34,100 nt of DNA from Proteiniclasticum ruminis (GCF_900115135.1 NZ_FOVK01000018.1:1-34100), one strand, 5' to 3'. Counted from the first letter of the stretch, positions 23,722 to 33,070 are shown. A program made the numbers and translations. The notes: generated by a model not told the origin, from the letters alone.

Positions 23722-24912
23722 TTACAAAGCTATTCTTTCAATTTCATCTAACAATCCTGGGATTACTTGGTACAGATCACCAACGATTCCATAATCAGCC
23801 ACTTCAAAAATTGGTGCATCCTGGTTCTTATTGACGGCAATGATATAATCAGAATCTTTCATCCCTGCAATATGCTGAATGGCGCCTGAAATCCCAAAAG
23901 CAAAATACAGTGTCGGCTTTACAGTTGTGCCGGTCTGCCCGACCTGATACTGATGCTCAATCCACCCTGCATCAACACACGCTCTCGAAGCCGCAACCGT
24001 TCCTCCCAGTTTTTCTGCAAGCTCTTCCAGGAGCTTAAACCCTTCCTTGTTTCCTATGCCCATACCACCAGCAACGATAATATCTGCATCACTTAAAGAC
24101 ACTTGTTTTGCTAAGCTCTTCACTGTCTTAAGGACCTTGGTTCTGATTTCATCCGGTTGAAACGATACATCAAGACGGATGACTTCTCCTTCACGCTCAG
24201 GATCATAAAGAGCTTTGTCCATCACTCCGGGTCTCACTGTGGACATTTGAGGCCTGGTGTCTGGGCAAATTATCGTAGCCATGAGATTTCCACCAAAGGC
24301 TGGTCTTGTTTGTCGGAGTTTTCCATCTTCCGGATCAATCTCAAGACTTGTGCAATCTGCGGTTAGTCCTGTACTGGATTTCACTGCAATGCTTGGACCT
24401 AGATCGCGGCCAATATGGGTCGCTCCCAAAAGCACAATTTCAGGCTTATACTTTTTAATGGCTTCATGAAAAACTTTAGAATATCCATCAGTGGTATAGG
24501 TTCTAAGCTCTTCATGATCCGCCACATAAACCACATCTGCTCCATGGGCAATGAGATCCTCAACCTGATGTGACATCTGGTATCCACATAGGAGTGCACA
24601 AAGCTTTGATTGTCTCTTTTCTGCCAATTTCCTTCCTTCGCCAAGAAGCTCATATACGACAGGCATAACCTTTGACTCTCTTTGCTCTGCAAATACCCAA
24701 ACATCCTGATATAATGACAGATCCTCTTTTTCTTTTTCCATCTCTTCTTGCATAATCGCTTTAAAAGGACACGCTGAGACGCACACACCACAGTTGGTGC
24801 AAGCTTCCCCAATCACCGCTAGTTTTCCTTCCATAGCAATGGCATCAAAGGGACATTTCTTCACACAGATCGTACATCCTCTGCACAGATCATTGATTAC
24901 TTTAACAGCCAT
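23722..24912 (-). CDS. etfA: Electron-transferring flavoprotein alpha subunit with two [4Fe-4S] clusters
   Basis: 396 residues. The first about 60 residues are a ferredoxin domain with two complete sets, C10-C13-C16-C20 and C38-C41-C44-C48, and the Etf alpha domain follows. The C-terminal FAD part shows [27 protein letters not shown], then [16 protein letters not shown] and [23 protein letters not shown]. This fused form is known from CarE of the caffeyl-CoA reductase complex of Acetobacterium woodii, which couples enoyl-CoA reduction by NADH to ferredoxin reduction by flavin-based bifurcation. With EtfB and the dehydrogenase gene upstream, it probably does the same here. It is in the cytoplasm. 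Confidence 0.92.
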   Translation of the reverse strand: MAVKVINDLCRGCTICVKKCPFDAIAMEGKLAVIGEACTNCGVCVSACPFKAIMQEEMEKEKEDLSLYQDVWVFAEQRESKVMPVVYELLGEGRKLAEKRQSKLCALLCGYQMSHQVEDLIAHGADVVYVADHEELRTYTTDGYSKVFHEAIKKYKPEIVLLGATHIGRDLGPSIAVKSSTGLTADCTSLEIDPEDGKLRQTRPAFGGNLMATIICPDTRPQMSTVRPGVMDKALYDPEREGEVIRLDVSFQPDEIRTKVLKTVKSLAKQVSLSDADIIVAGGMGIGNKEGFKLLEELAEKLGGTVAASRACVDAGWIEHQYQVGQTGTTVKPTLYFAFGISGAIQHIAGMKDSDYIIAVNKNQDAPIFEVADYGIVGDLYQVIPGLLDEIERIAL

Positions 24913-24926
24913 ATTGAATCCTCCTC

Positions 24927-25715
24927 CTAAAGCACATGCTTCTCCTGTAATTTGTTCACAAGAATTTTCGACATTTCAGATACGCTTCCACCAGCGATCA
25001 TCTCTCCTTTTCCTTTCATTTCAGGAGTAAAGGATCGATATACTTTGGTTGGGGACGCATAGAGCCCGCAGTCTTCTGAAGTAAGATTCAATTCTTTATG
25101 AGTCAGTACCGTAATCTCCTTCTCAAAAGCATCTACAATGCCACCGATGCTCATATATCTTGGTTTATTGAGTTCTTGAACACAAGTCAGCAAGCAAGGC
25201 ATCTTTGTTTCAATCAGTTCATATCCGTCTTCAAGCTGTCTTTCAACAATGCAGCGCTTCTCCTCCACAGTCACCTTCTGCACATAGGTGACCACTGGAA
25301 TATTCAGTCTTTGGGCCACTTGAGGGCCTACCTGTGCAGTATCTCCATCGATCGCCTGGCGACCTGCAAAAATGATATCTCCTCCACCTATTTTCCGGAT
25401 TCCGGCGGCAAGAGTAGTGCTGGTGGCACAGGTATCTGCACCTCCAAATGCTCTATCACTAAGAAGATAAGCACTGTCTGCTCCCATGGCCAAGCATTCT
25501 CTTAGCATGTTTTTCGCCTGGGGCGGCCCCATGGTTATAACCACAACTTCAGATCCATCATGTTCTTCTTTGATTCTAAGTGCTTCTTCCAAAGCACTCA
25601 CATCGTCAGGATTCAGTATACTTGGGACTCCTTCTCGAATCATGGTCCCTGTTTTAGGATCAATTTTAACTTCATTGGTATCTGGCACTTGTTTTACACA
25701 TACAATCAGTCTCAT
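24927..25715 (-). CDS. etfB: Electron-transferring flavoprotein beta subunit
   Basis: 262 residues. [20 protein letters not shown] and [21 protein letters not shown] at the N-terminus and [20 protein letters not shown] in the middle are typical of EtfB. The last segment is conserved in bifurcating members such as CarD and the butyryl-CoA dehydrogenase Etf. The beta subunit would hold the bifurcating flavin and bind NADH. It is ten bases from the dehydrogenase gene and 14 from etfA, in the same order (dehydrogenase, beta, alpha) as in caffeyl-CoA and butyryl-CoA reductase operons. The bifurcation assignment is inferred from family and context. Confidence 0.92.
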   Translation of the reverse strand: MRLIVCVKQVPDTNEVKIDPKTGTMIREGVPSILNPDDVSALEEALRIKEEHDGSEVVVITMGPPQAKNMLRECLAMGADSAYLLSDRAFGGADTCATSTTLAAGIRKIGGGDIIFAGRQAIDGDTAQVGPQVAQRLNIPVVTYVQKVTVEEKRCIVERQLEDGYELIETKMPCLLTCVQELNKPRYMSIGGIVDAFEKEITVLTHKELNLTSEDCGLYASPTKVYRSFTPEMKGKGEMIAGGSVSEMSKILVNKLQEKHVL

Positions 25716-25725
25716 ACTATCCCTC

Positions 25726-26865
25726 CTAATGTTTTAACAGCTGATTCGAGATTACCATCTGCTGAACTTGGGAAGTTCCTTCATAAATGGTGAATACACG
25801 ACAGTCTCGATACATTCTTTCAATCTTGTAATCTTTTATGTACCCATAGCCACCGTGAATCTGCAGTGCTTTGGCACATATTTCATTACAGACTTCGGAC
25901 GCATAAAACTTAGCCATTGATGCTGCCATTGATGCAGGTTTCTTTTCATCCATCAGATATGCAGCTTTATAAGTTAGAAGCTTTGCCGCTTCAAGCTTTG
26001 TCGCCATTTCCGCAAGCATAAAGGATATAGCCTGAAAATCAGCAATTCTTCTGTTGAACTGCTTCCTTTCTTTCGAATAGCGCAACGCCTCATCTAACGC
26101 ACCTTGGGCAACGCCAATGGATTGTGCTGCTACCCCAATTCTTCCTGTGTCTAGTGTCTTCATTGCATTCGTAAATCCTTTTCCTTCTTCTCCCAAAAGA
26201 TTCGACTTATGAATCCTGACATTTTCCAAAACGATATCGCTGGTTGCACAACCTTTAAGTCCCATTTTGTTTTCTGCTTTTCCGCAAGACACCCCTGGTA
26301 AAGTCATATCGACAATAAAGGCACTGATCCCCCTTGTCCCTTTACTTGCATCTGTCTTGGCGTAAACCACCGCATAGTCTGACAACGGTGCCATGGTGAT
26401 GAATGTTTTTCTTCCGTTTAATATATAGTACTCACCCTCACGCACTGCGGTTGAACTCATACTTCCCGCATCTGATCCCGCACCGGGCTCTGTTAAAGCA
26501 AAACAAAGTTTCTTCTCTCCTCTGATGATGGGTCCCAGGTAGTTTTCCTTCTGCTCTTCGGTCCCATCCATATAAAGAGGCCCTCCTGATAACGAGTTGG
26601 GGGAAGAAACATAGACACTTGCTACGCCGCTGACTCTTGCAATTTCTTCTACAACCAGCACATAGGCTCTATGATCTCCACCAGCACCACCCATGGCTTG
26701 AGGAATCTTCACACCAAAGAATCCTGCTTTTGCCATCTTCTGTAGAATTTCTTCTGGAAAGGTTCCTTCATCCTCTATTTGATCAAGAATTTCATTTGTG
26801 AGCTCTTTCTCCGCAAAAGTCCGAACAAGTTTTCTGATCATTTCATGTTTTTCTGTTATGTACAT
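25726..26865 (-). CDS. acdA: Acyl-CoA dehydrogenase (2-enoyl-CoA reductase)
   Basis: 379 residues, the usual length. FAD and substrate signatures: CFALTEPGAGSDAGSM, ILNGRKTFITMA, GFTNAMKTLDTGRIGVAAQSIG, QFNRRIADFQAISFMLAEMA and the catalytic glutamate E362 in IYEGTSQVQQMVISNQLL. In this setting it should run in the reducing direction, 2-enoyl-CoA to acyl-CoA, with electrons from the adjacent Etf. It is like AcdA of the aromatic amino acid pathway of Clostridium sporogenes or CarC of A. woodii. The chain length or ring preference cannot be read from motifs. It follows the CoA ligase by 37 bp. Confidence 0.92.
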   Translation of the reverse strand: MYITEKHEMIRKLVRTFAEKELTNEILDQIEDEGTFPEEILQKMAKAGFFGVKIPQAMGGAGGDHRAYVLVVEEIARVSGVASVYVSSPNSLSGGPLYMDGTEEQKENYLGPIIRGEKKLCFALTEPGAGSDAGSMSSTAVREGEYYILNGRKTFITMAPLSDYAVVYAKTDASKGTRGISAFIVDMTLPGVSCGKAENKMGLKGCATSDIVLENVRIHKSNLLGEEGKGFTNAMKTLDTGRIGVAAQSIGVAQGALDEALRYSKERKQFNRRIADFQAISFMLAEMATKLEAAKLLTYKAAYLMDEKKPASMAASMAKFYASEVCNEICAKALQIHGGYGYIKDYKIERMYRDCRVFTIYEGTSQVQQMVISNQLLKH

Positions 26866-26902
26866 CCATTTGCCTCCCTGTTTTATACATCGTTTTTTGA
26901 AT

Positions 26903-28525
26903 TTATAATGTAATTCTTTTCATATGCCCCTCACATTCAGAAAGGGATCCAACTTTCTCTTCCACCTGCTGTTTCAGGTGGCACATCATGACTTTTCCAC
27001 TGCCATTATACGGTAAGGCTTTCATGAGAAAGAGGAATTTCGGCACTTTGTACTGAGCAAGTCTTTTGCTTAGATATACTCTTAAATCTTCTAAACAAAG
27101 CATGCCTTCCCTTTCTTCCACCACACAGGCTGCGATATCTTCCTGGAGCACTTCGCTGGCTACTCCTAGAACTTTGCAGTCCCGGATACCGCCATACTCC
27201 ATGAGTACACCTTCAATTTCCTTTGGTGATATGTTTTCTCCACCTCGAATGATCATTTCTTTCATTCGTCCTGTGATATAAAGATATCCTTCCTGATCCA
27301 CATACCCAAGATCCCCTGTTCTCAGCCATCCGTCTTTCAGAATGGTCTTTTCAGTTTCTAATGGCATATTGTGATACCCTTTCATCACATGGTACCCTCT
27401 TGTCTGAACTTCTCCCACTTCATATGGTTTCATTTCTTTTTTGAGTCTCCCGTCGTAGATCCGGAGCTCCACATGGTCAATTTTCTGTCCACATGTTTGT
27501 GATTTCTTTAAGATGGAATCCTCTACTCGAGCAATGGTAATGCATGGAGAGGACTCTGTCTGGCCATAAGAAGTATGTAATCTTGCATTGGGCACAATGC
27601 TTGCAATCAATTCATACTCTTTCTCTGATATGGCAGAACCCGCCACAACCCCAGAGCGTATAGTTTTCAGGACCTCTCTCTCTTCCTCTTTTCTATGGAA
27701 GAGTGCCAAAAACATCGAGGGCACACCATTTAAAACAGTACATTTTTTCTCCTCTACCGCGTCCAATATCTTGACTGTTTTTGCTTGAGATAAAAGCGTC
27801 ATGGTACATCCTGCATAAAGGGAAGCCATCAAACACGCTGTGATGCCAAAACAATGAAATAACGGTACTGCCACACAGAGGTTGTCTTTTTCATTCCATT
27901 CCATTTTTCTGGCAATTTCTGTTCCATTATTTAGAATGCTTCTATGAGACAGCATCACACCCTTGGGTTTGCTGGTTGTTCCCGAAGTAAAAAGAATCAC
28001 TGCGGTATCCTCTGTTTTGACTTCATTCATTCTCTCAGAAAGCTTCCTCTTTTCATCTGTTTTCTGCCGTTCCACATTTATCCTATTCCTGGCTTCGGCA
28101 ACCACATCTTGTAAGGAAAGTGTATTCTTTTGGGAAAGGAATTCATTGTCTATCTCTTTTAGAAGTTGTCCTGCCTGGATTTCTCCAGGCAGGTCACCAT
28201 ACAACAGAGCAGCCACAGGATGATCCTGCAGTAAATCTTCAATTTCTTCATAGCGGTAATGACTGTTATAAAGGACAGGAACCAAGCCCGCTTTCATCAG
28301 TCCTAAAAAGCAGAAGATGTATTCGTCACAGTTTATTGACCATATGGATACCAGATCTCCTCTGGTATATGCTTTATCGATAAAATAAAGTGCCACTTGA
28401 TCCGAAATTTCGTCGATCTCACGCCAAAGATACGTATGCTCCATAAAGTTTAACCCTACATTCATACCATATCGTCTGGCCTGATCTTTCAGATAAATTC
28501 CTATAGTACAATCTATCAATTCCAT
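26903..28525 (-). CDS. AMP-forming acyl-CoA ligase (FldL/CarB-like)
   Basis: 540 residues of the ANL superfamily. Motifs: ATP-binding LFTSGTTSKPKGVMLSH (179-194), SYGQTESSP (319-327), WLRTGDLGYVDQEGYLYITGR (400-420) and the catalytic lysine K511 in NGSGKV. It converts an acid, ATP and CoA into acyl-CoA, AMP and pyrophosphate. Inside the operon it would prime the cycle by making the first CoA ester, after which the CoA-transferase recycles CoA without ATP cost. This is the division of work proposed for FldL/FldA and CarB/CarA. The substrate is unknown. Confidence 0.88.
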   Translation of the reverse strand: MELIDCTIGIYLKDQARRYGMNVGLNFMEHTYLWREIDEISDQVALYFIDKAYTRGDLVSIWSINCDEYIFCFLGLMKAGLVPVLYNSHYRYEEIEDLLQDHPVAALLYGDLPGEIQAGQLLKEIDNEFLSQKNTLSLQDVVAEARNRINVERQKTDEKRKLSERMNEVKTEDTAVILFTSGTTSKPKGVMLSHRSILNNGTEIARKMEWNEKDNLCVAVPLFHCFGITACLMASLYAGCTMTLLSQAKTVKILDAVEEKKCTVLNGVPSMFLALFHRKEEEREVLKTIRSGVVAGSAISEKEYELIASIVPNARLHTSYGQTESSPCITIARVEDSILKKSQTCGQKIDHVELRIYDGRLKKEMKPYEVGEVQTRGYHVMKGYHNMPLETEKTILKDGWLRTGDLGYVDQEGYLYITGRMKEMIIRGGENISPKEIEGVLMEYGGIRDCKVLGVASEVLQEDIAACVVEEREGMLCLEDLRVYLSKRLAQYKVPKFLFLMKALPYNGSGKVMMCHLKQQVEEKVGSLSECEGHMKRITL

Positions 28526-28561
28526 CTTTACCTGCTTTCTCCTTTACGTCATTTATGCCAA

Positions 28562-29743
28562 TTATCGTGCTATTTTTTCTGTTTTGTCTTCCAACACTTC
28601 ACTTTTGTTCAATAAACCAAGTAAGCTCATTACCATATGGATCGTGAAAGGAATAACTACTACTGCAATGGTAATATAGCCGAGATAGCCATATCCTTTT
28701 GCAACTAGTGGTATCAGCCCGAATTGAGCAATACCGAACGCCATGACCACAAATACAAACGTAGTGATTACCCCTAGTTTTGAAGGTTTATTAGAATCAG
28801 CTGATACAGCTTCTTCCTTGGAAAACTGACTGGTTACTCTATTAACAACTCCAGCAATCATATTGACAGCTGTTGATACAGCCCCCAGTACAATAAGCAA
28901 CGAGATAATTGGCAACATGAATGTGCTACCTACACCATTTTTCACAAGAAGCAGTATCGGAACGGAAACATTTCCTAACTCGGGATTTGTGGCAATAGCA
29001 AGCATTCCTACTGTACACAATGAAATGATTCCTATATTAACAATGAGTCCATAGATCATGCTTTTTTTCGCATCATCATCAGAGGTGAAAGGCTTTGCAT
29101 GCTGCACAAAAAGTCCGATAGAAGCCAGCTGGAATGAGAAATAAAGGAAAGATTTCCATAGTGCTGGGCCTGCTGGAGCTGGATTATCTGCCATAACCTT
29201 TATGGTTTCTGTAATACTTCCCCACTGTGCAATGATATTTGGAATATAAACAATGAGAAGACCCACAACGATTAAAACAGATAATGTAGCGGCGGCTTTT
29301 CTCACAATATCTGTTCCATATATAGCCACGAAGAATATAAATACCCCAATGATTAAAGTACAGATGATATAGGGAATCCCGGTGAGAGCTGCCATGGTAG
29401 CACCGCCAGTGGCAAATGCCACAGAAGGAGCAATACAGAGAAGCACAAAATAAACTACTTCATATAGATTCGAGAACACAGGAGCAAATTTTCCATAAAA
29501 GCGGTTATTGAAGCTTCTATAATCATAGGTCTTGTTTCTATGCGCAAAACGCAATGCATACCACTGATACACTGCACTAAGACACTGCGCAATGATTGGT
29601 GTTATGAGGGTCCAGATCCCAAACGCAATAAAATACTGAAAAAGTTGTGCGCCTGATGCGAATCCGCCGCCAAACTGAGTTGTAAACCAGACAAAAGCCA
29701 CACCGATAGTAACTGACATATTCTTTTTGTCAATGAGTTTCAT
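28562..29743 (-). CDS. YkvI-family membrane transporter
   Basis: 393 residues with about ten to eleven membrane segments. The start VTIGVAFVWFTTQFGGGFASGAQLFQYFIAFG carries the glycine-rich break (FGGGFASG) of helix 1 in LeuT-fold carriers, and the pattern fits YkvI-family proteins, related to amino acid/polyamine carriers. Its position, one base after the second dehydratase subunit and before the CoA ligase, suggests that it imports the amino acid or organic acid used by the operon, or exports a product. No transported substrate is known for close relatives that I can name. The C-terminus is charged and cytoplasmic. Confidence 0.8.
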   Translation of the reverse strand: MKLIDKKNMSVTIGVAFVWFTTQFGGGFASGAQLFQYFIAFGIWTLITPIIAQCLSAVYQWYALRFAHRNKTYDYRSFNNRFYGKFAPVFSNLYEVVYFVLLCIAPSVAFATGGATMAALTGIPYIICTLIIGVFIFFVAIYGTDIVRKAAATLSVLIVVGLLIVYIPNIIAQWGSITETIKVMADNPAPAGPALWKSFLYFSFQLASIGLFVQHAKPFTSDDDAKKSMIYGLIVNIGIISLCTVGMLAIATNPELGNVSVPILLLVKNGVGSTFMLPIISLLIVLGAVSTAVNMIAGVVNRVTSQFSKEEAVSADSNKPSKLGVITTFVFVVMAFGIAQFGLIPLVAKGYGYLGYITIAVVVIPFTIHMVMSLLGLLNKSEVLEDKTEKIAR

Positions 29744-29744
29744 T

Positions 29745-30884
29745 TTAAACCTCCGTAAGTATATTATTGGTTTCTACAAGAGTTTGAAGTGAGGTATGCG
29801 TCTGTTCAAATGTTGACATCTGGCGGTCCTGCTCAATCATATGACATCGGATTCCAGCCTTTTCACAAGCTTTCTTTATAATGACATAATCAAACTCCTC
29901 AGGATCACAGAACTTTGTCATAACCACTAAAACCGCATCAGCTTTTCTTTCGATGGCCATGGAAACAATGAGGTCTGCTCTTTTCTTTTCTTCGTCGAAG
30001 AGCACAGAACAATGCCCCATCCGTGTGAATTTTTCTGAAAGATCAAGTAAAGGTAGGTCCTTTCTTTCGGAATCAACACGATACTGACGGGATTCGCTGG
30101 CCATATCATCGCCAACCACCGCAATGCCATATTGGTCTAACAAGGAAAGGAAGGTCTTGTTATCGGATATAATACCTGTCGTGATGATACGCATGGCGTT
30201 CTTAGGACTTCTGTCTGACTGTTTCAATAAGGACAGCAATTCTTGAATCCACTGGCTATGGATTTCCTTATCCATAAAGTATGCACTCTTGTATACCGCA
30301 CTTCTCTCCACTGCCGTCAGTACCGGTCTATCTGAGAGACATTCATCCAATTCCCGCATGAGCCTATTGTGCTCATTATAGATTCCCATGGATTTTGCCA
30401 AGGACTCTTGAGAGAACTTTTCTCCAGTGATTTTTTCAAGATCCTCTATGACACGGCTATAATTTGAATGAGTATACATCTTAGCCCCACGGCTGTTTCG
30501 GTTTTGAGGATATACCATCGGTATAAACGGAATATGGGGCACTGCATATTTCCAGTTTTCCCCCAGACATTTCAATGAATCACAGAGGGATGGAATCAGA
30601 ATTGCGCTCATCCCCTCATAAGAACCATTCATCCCAAGTTCTAAAATTGACTGTGTAATACTGCATATAAACGCTGGAAAGTAACTCTTTGCTTTTTCAA
30701 TTTCAATATCAGCCCCCCATAATCCAAAAGGTACGATATTCATGGAATGGAGAATCTCCTCAGGTGTATACACCGGTGCACATCCAACCACCTTTTTGCC
30801 TTGGGAAAGATACGACTTCATTTGTACTTCAGGGTGTTCAGAAACATCCTGGAACTTTTTCATAAGAATGTCTAACTGCTCCAT
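29745..30884 (-). CDS. hadC: 2-hydroxyacyl-CoA dehydratase subunit C (HadC/FldC-like)
   Basis: 379 residues. Seen: KKVVGCAPVYTPEEILHSMNIVPFGLWG near the N-terminus, AFICSITQSILELG, LCDSLKCLGENW, HIPFIPMVYPQNR and the final DAVLVVMTKFCDPEEFDYVIIKKACEKAGIRC. These match the small subunit of 2-hydroxyacyl-CoA dehydratases, which carries a [4Fe-4S] cluster and with the B subunit removes water from (R)-2-hydroxyacyl-CoA through a ketyl radical. Cysteines in CSI, LCDSLKC and FCDPEE are candidate cluster ligands. AAGGAGG lies inside the end of hadB and the ATG is one base after that stop, showing coupled translation. Confidence 0.92.
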   Translation of the reverse strand: MEQLDILMKKFQDVSEHPEVQMKSYLSQGKKVVGCAPVYTPEEILHSMNIVPFGLWGADIEIEKAKSYFPAFICSITQSILELGMNGSYEGMSAILIPSLCDSLKCLGENWKYAVPHIPFIPMVYPQNRNSRGAKMYTHSNYSRVIEDLEKITGEKFSQESLAKSMGIYNEHNRLMRELDECLSDRPVLTAVERSAVYKSAYFMDKEIHSQWIQELLSLLKQSDRSPKNAMRIITTGIISDNKTFLSLLDQYGIAVVGDDMASESRQYRVDSERKDLPLLDLSEKFTRMGHCSVLFDEEKKRADLIVSMAIERKADAVLVVMTKFCDPEEFDYVIIKKACEKAGIRCHMIEQDRQMSTFEQTHTSLQTLVETNNILTEV

Positions 30885-30885
30885 C

Positions 30886-32118
30886 TTAGTGAACCTCCTT
30901 ATTCATTTCCATGATTTCTGTAAGTCCCTGAACTCGTGTTTCATACTGGGCTTCCGAGAAATTTCTAGGATCTGCCTGATCTCCATCAAATGAAGTGACT
31001 GGAATTTCACACTCTTCTCCAATCTGTCTGCTCATCTCATACATGAATCCACTCCAGAGTTTACACGAGCGGTTCGTATGAACCAGCATACCTTCAGCAT
31101 TTGTTTTCTTTACAATACTGACTCGTACATCTTTAGCATGTTCCAGGTTCATGGCATTTGGAACGTTGCAGTAGGCTCTAATGAGACCATCAAAATCATC
31201 ATAGATAAAACCAAACGCATCGGCGTAAATGGTTGCTACCATATTTATCCCTCTTGATTTGAGACCTGTAAAGGTTGTTCTTAGATGAGGCCAGCATGCG
31301 ATTCCTTCAAACATGATTCTATGCTTTTCCTCCGCTCTAAATGTGCTGGATCCAGCCTCAACCGCTTCTTTATACTCTTCTGTCAAACGCTCAAAAGCTT
31401 CTGCGGCTTCAACGGTTCCTCTTGCACATACTGCTACAGCCATGTGATTCAGAAGATCAAATCCGCTCAGTGGAGAGGGTTTGAATTTTGTATAGGATGT
31501 TGCTTCAAGCCAAGCTCTTGAGGTTCTGTTGGATATTGCCATAATCTCTTTAAACCTATCTTCAGACCACTTTTTCCCAGTAATGTCCTCAAGTCTTGTG
31601 ATTGCTTCCTCTATTTGTGTTTTTACATACGCTACCTGATCATCGCTCACTCCATAGTCCGGATTGAATGGAATATCAATAAGGATCATCGGGATATTCA
31701 GTTCCTTGGCAATATTTTCATACCATTTGATCATGCAGTTGCAGATATTATTGCAGCATAAAACAAAATCTGGTTGAGGCATATTCTGCTCCGGTGCGTC
31801 TTTGATATCCATATATGCCAAGCTTATTCTCGCATAAGCACATATATCATTGCTGTACCCCTGACCTTCTGCATAGCTGCACATCTTTTCTCCTGCACCT
31901 CTGGCTGCAATCGCTGCAGCCTGATTTTCTGGATAGACCACCTTAATGCCTAACGTCTGAAAAATCTCTTGTGGGAAATTACTTGCGCACCAACCTATTT
32001 TTTCTCCATTTTTTTTAGCTTCATGTGCTTCCTCATAGTGCCTGACGATGATCTCATTGAGCTTGAATTTAGCTGAATTGGGATCCAATGGTTTTCTTTC
32101 TTTTTTAATCTCTGACAT
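30886..32118 (-). CDS. hadB: 2-hydroxyacyl-CoA dehydratase subunit B (HadB/FldB-like)
   Basis: 410 residues. Seen: GWCASNFPQEIFQTLGIKVVYPENQAA, GYSNDICAYARISLAY, LCCNNICNCMIKWYENIAKEL, IDIPFNPDYGVSDDQVAYVK and HTNRSCKLWSGFMYEMSRQI, all typical of HadB/FldB. Cysteines in WCASN, DICAYA, NNIC and NRSCK are the expected cluster or active-site positions. It dehydrates (R)-2-hydroxyacyl-CoA with subunit C after one-electron activation. I use the ATG at 32118 because AGGAGG is five bases upstream; the GTG at 32136 precedes the SD. It begins 14 bases after hadI. Relatives act on leucine-, phenylalanine- or tyrosine-derived acids, and I cannot choose between these. Confidence 0.93.
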   Translation of the reverse strand: MSEIKKERKPLDPNSAKFKLNEIIVRHYEEAHEAKKNGEKIGWCASNFPQEIFQTLGIKVVYPENQAAAIAARGAGEKMCSYAEGQGYSNDICAYARISLAYMDIKDAPEQNMPQPDFVLCCNNICNCMIKWYENIAKELNIPMILIDIPFNPDYGVSDDQVAYVKTQIEEAITRLEDITGKKWSEDRFKEIMAISNRTSRAWLEATSYTKFKPSPLSGFDLLNHMAVAVCARGTVEAAEAFERLTEEYKEAVEAGSSTFRAEEKHRIMFEGIACWPHLRTTFTGLKSRGINMVATIYADAFGFIYDDFDGLIRAYCNVPNAMNLEHAKDVRVSIVKKTNAEGMLVHTNRSCKLWSGFMYEMSRQIGEECEIPVTSFDGDQADPRNFSEAQYETRVQGLTEIMEMNKEVH

Positions 32119-32132
32119 TTTTACCTCCTTTT

Positions 32133-32909
32133 TCACATAGATAACCGCTCATACGCTGATAATGCAGCCCCTATCGCCCCCATGTATTGTGCGTCTTCAT
32201 GATAGAGCACTGGTTTGTTCAGTGATCTTTCAAGAGCATTTCTAACACCACCGTTTTTTGCAACACCTCCACTCATATATACTTGTTCCTCTATGCCAAT
32301 CCTTTGGGATAAAGCAGCAACTCTTTTTGCTACCGATTCACAGATTCCTCTAGCAATATCCTCCAGTTTAATTCCTCTTGCCATTTGGGATATTACTTCA
32401 GACTCTGCAAATACAGTACATGTACTGGATATCGATGCCGGCTGATGGGACTTCGAGGCCAATACTTCTAAGTCTTCAATGGAAACCTGTAGGATCCCCG
32501 CCATAACATCCAAAAACCTTCCTGTTCCCGCTGCGCATTTGTCATTCATCAGAAAACTCTTCATTTTGCCATTGGCGTTCAAAGACATTACTTTTACATC
32601 TTGTCCACCAATATCAATGATGGTACGTGCACCTGGTGAGGTGAAATATACACCTTTTGCATGGCAGGTCAGCTCGCTTAAATTCTCATCTGATTTCTCG
32701 AATGTTGATCGGCCATACCCTGTGGATATGATAAGTCCAATATCCTGTTCCTTGATCCTTGCATTTTCCATGGCCAGTTCATATGCCATTTCTGGTTTTT
32801 GAGTTCCTGCACCACCTATGATCAGTGCCGAACCAAGAATCCTCTTCCCATCTTGCATTACTACGCACTTGGATGTGGTAGAGCCAATATCAATTCCGAT
32901 CGTAACCAT
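32133..32909 (-). CDS. hadI: ATP-dependent activator of 2-hydroxyacyl-CoA dehydratase
   Basis: 258 residues of the ASKHA fold. ATP site: GIDIGSTTSKCVVM (4-17) and DIGGQDVK (99-106); cluster cysteines C125 (NDKCAAGTGRFLD) and C164 (SSTCTVFAES), which in the homodimer hold one bridging [4Fe-4S] cluster. It uses ATP and a reduced ferredoxin or flavodoxin to inject the low-potential electron into HadBC. I use the ATG at 32909 since GAGGTG lies just upstream, while the ATG at 32921 precedes it. It is the first gene of the operon, as in had and fld clusters. The ferredoxin reduced by the Etf complex may be its electron source. Confidence 0.93.
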   Translation of the reverse strand: MVTIGIDIGSTTSKCVVMQDGKRILGSALIIGGAGTQKPEMAYELAMENARIKEQDIGLIISTGYGRSTFEKSDENLSELTCHAKGVYFTSPGARTIIDIGGQDVKVMSLNANGKMKSFLMNDKCAAGTGRFLDVMAGILQVSIEDLEVLASKSHQPASISSTCTVFAESEVISQMARGIKLEDIARGICESVAKRVAALSQRIGIEEQVYMSGGVAKNGGVRNALERSLNKPVLYHEDAQYMGAIGAALSAYERLSM

Positions 32910-33014
32910 TTTACACCTCATCTTGTTTGTTTATTATCAAACATTTCATAATAAAAAAATATATAACTAAAATGTACTATATTCTTCTTCTCTCTAATTT
33001 ATCTTCATGAAAAC

Positions 33015-33070
33015 ATTATCTCACGTAAAAACCTATTGTAACTTGTTACTTGTAAACTAGTAACAAGTTA
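33015..33070 (-). promoter_or_regulatory. Promoter and large palindromic operator of the dehydratase operon
   Basis: On the minus strand an extended -10 TGAGATAAT (33023-33015) lies 16 bases from GTTACA (33042-33037), a moderate -35. The -35 overlaps a perfect inverted repeat with 12-base arms, TAACTTGTTACT (33039-33050) and AGTAACAAGTTA (33059-33070). The centre contains TTACTTGTAAAC (33046-33057), also found upstream of the YiaK-like gene. A bound GntR protein would block the -35 box. Confidence 0.65.

Noticed and set aside
32941-32999. TATAGT and TTGATA in the operon leader as alternative promoters
   Set aside because: No partner box at proper spacing was found; the extended -10 at 33015-33023 is the better candidate.
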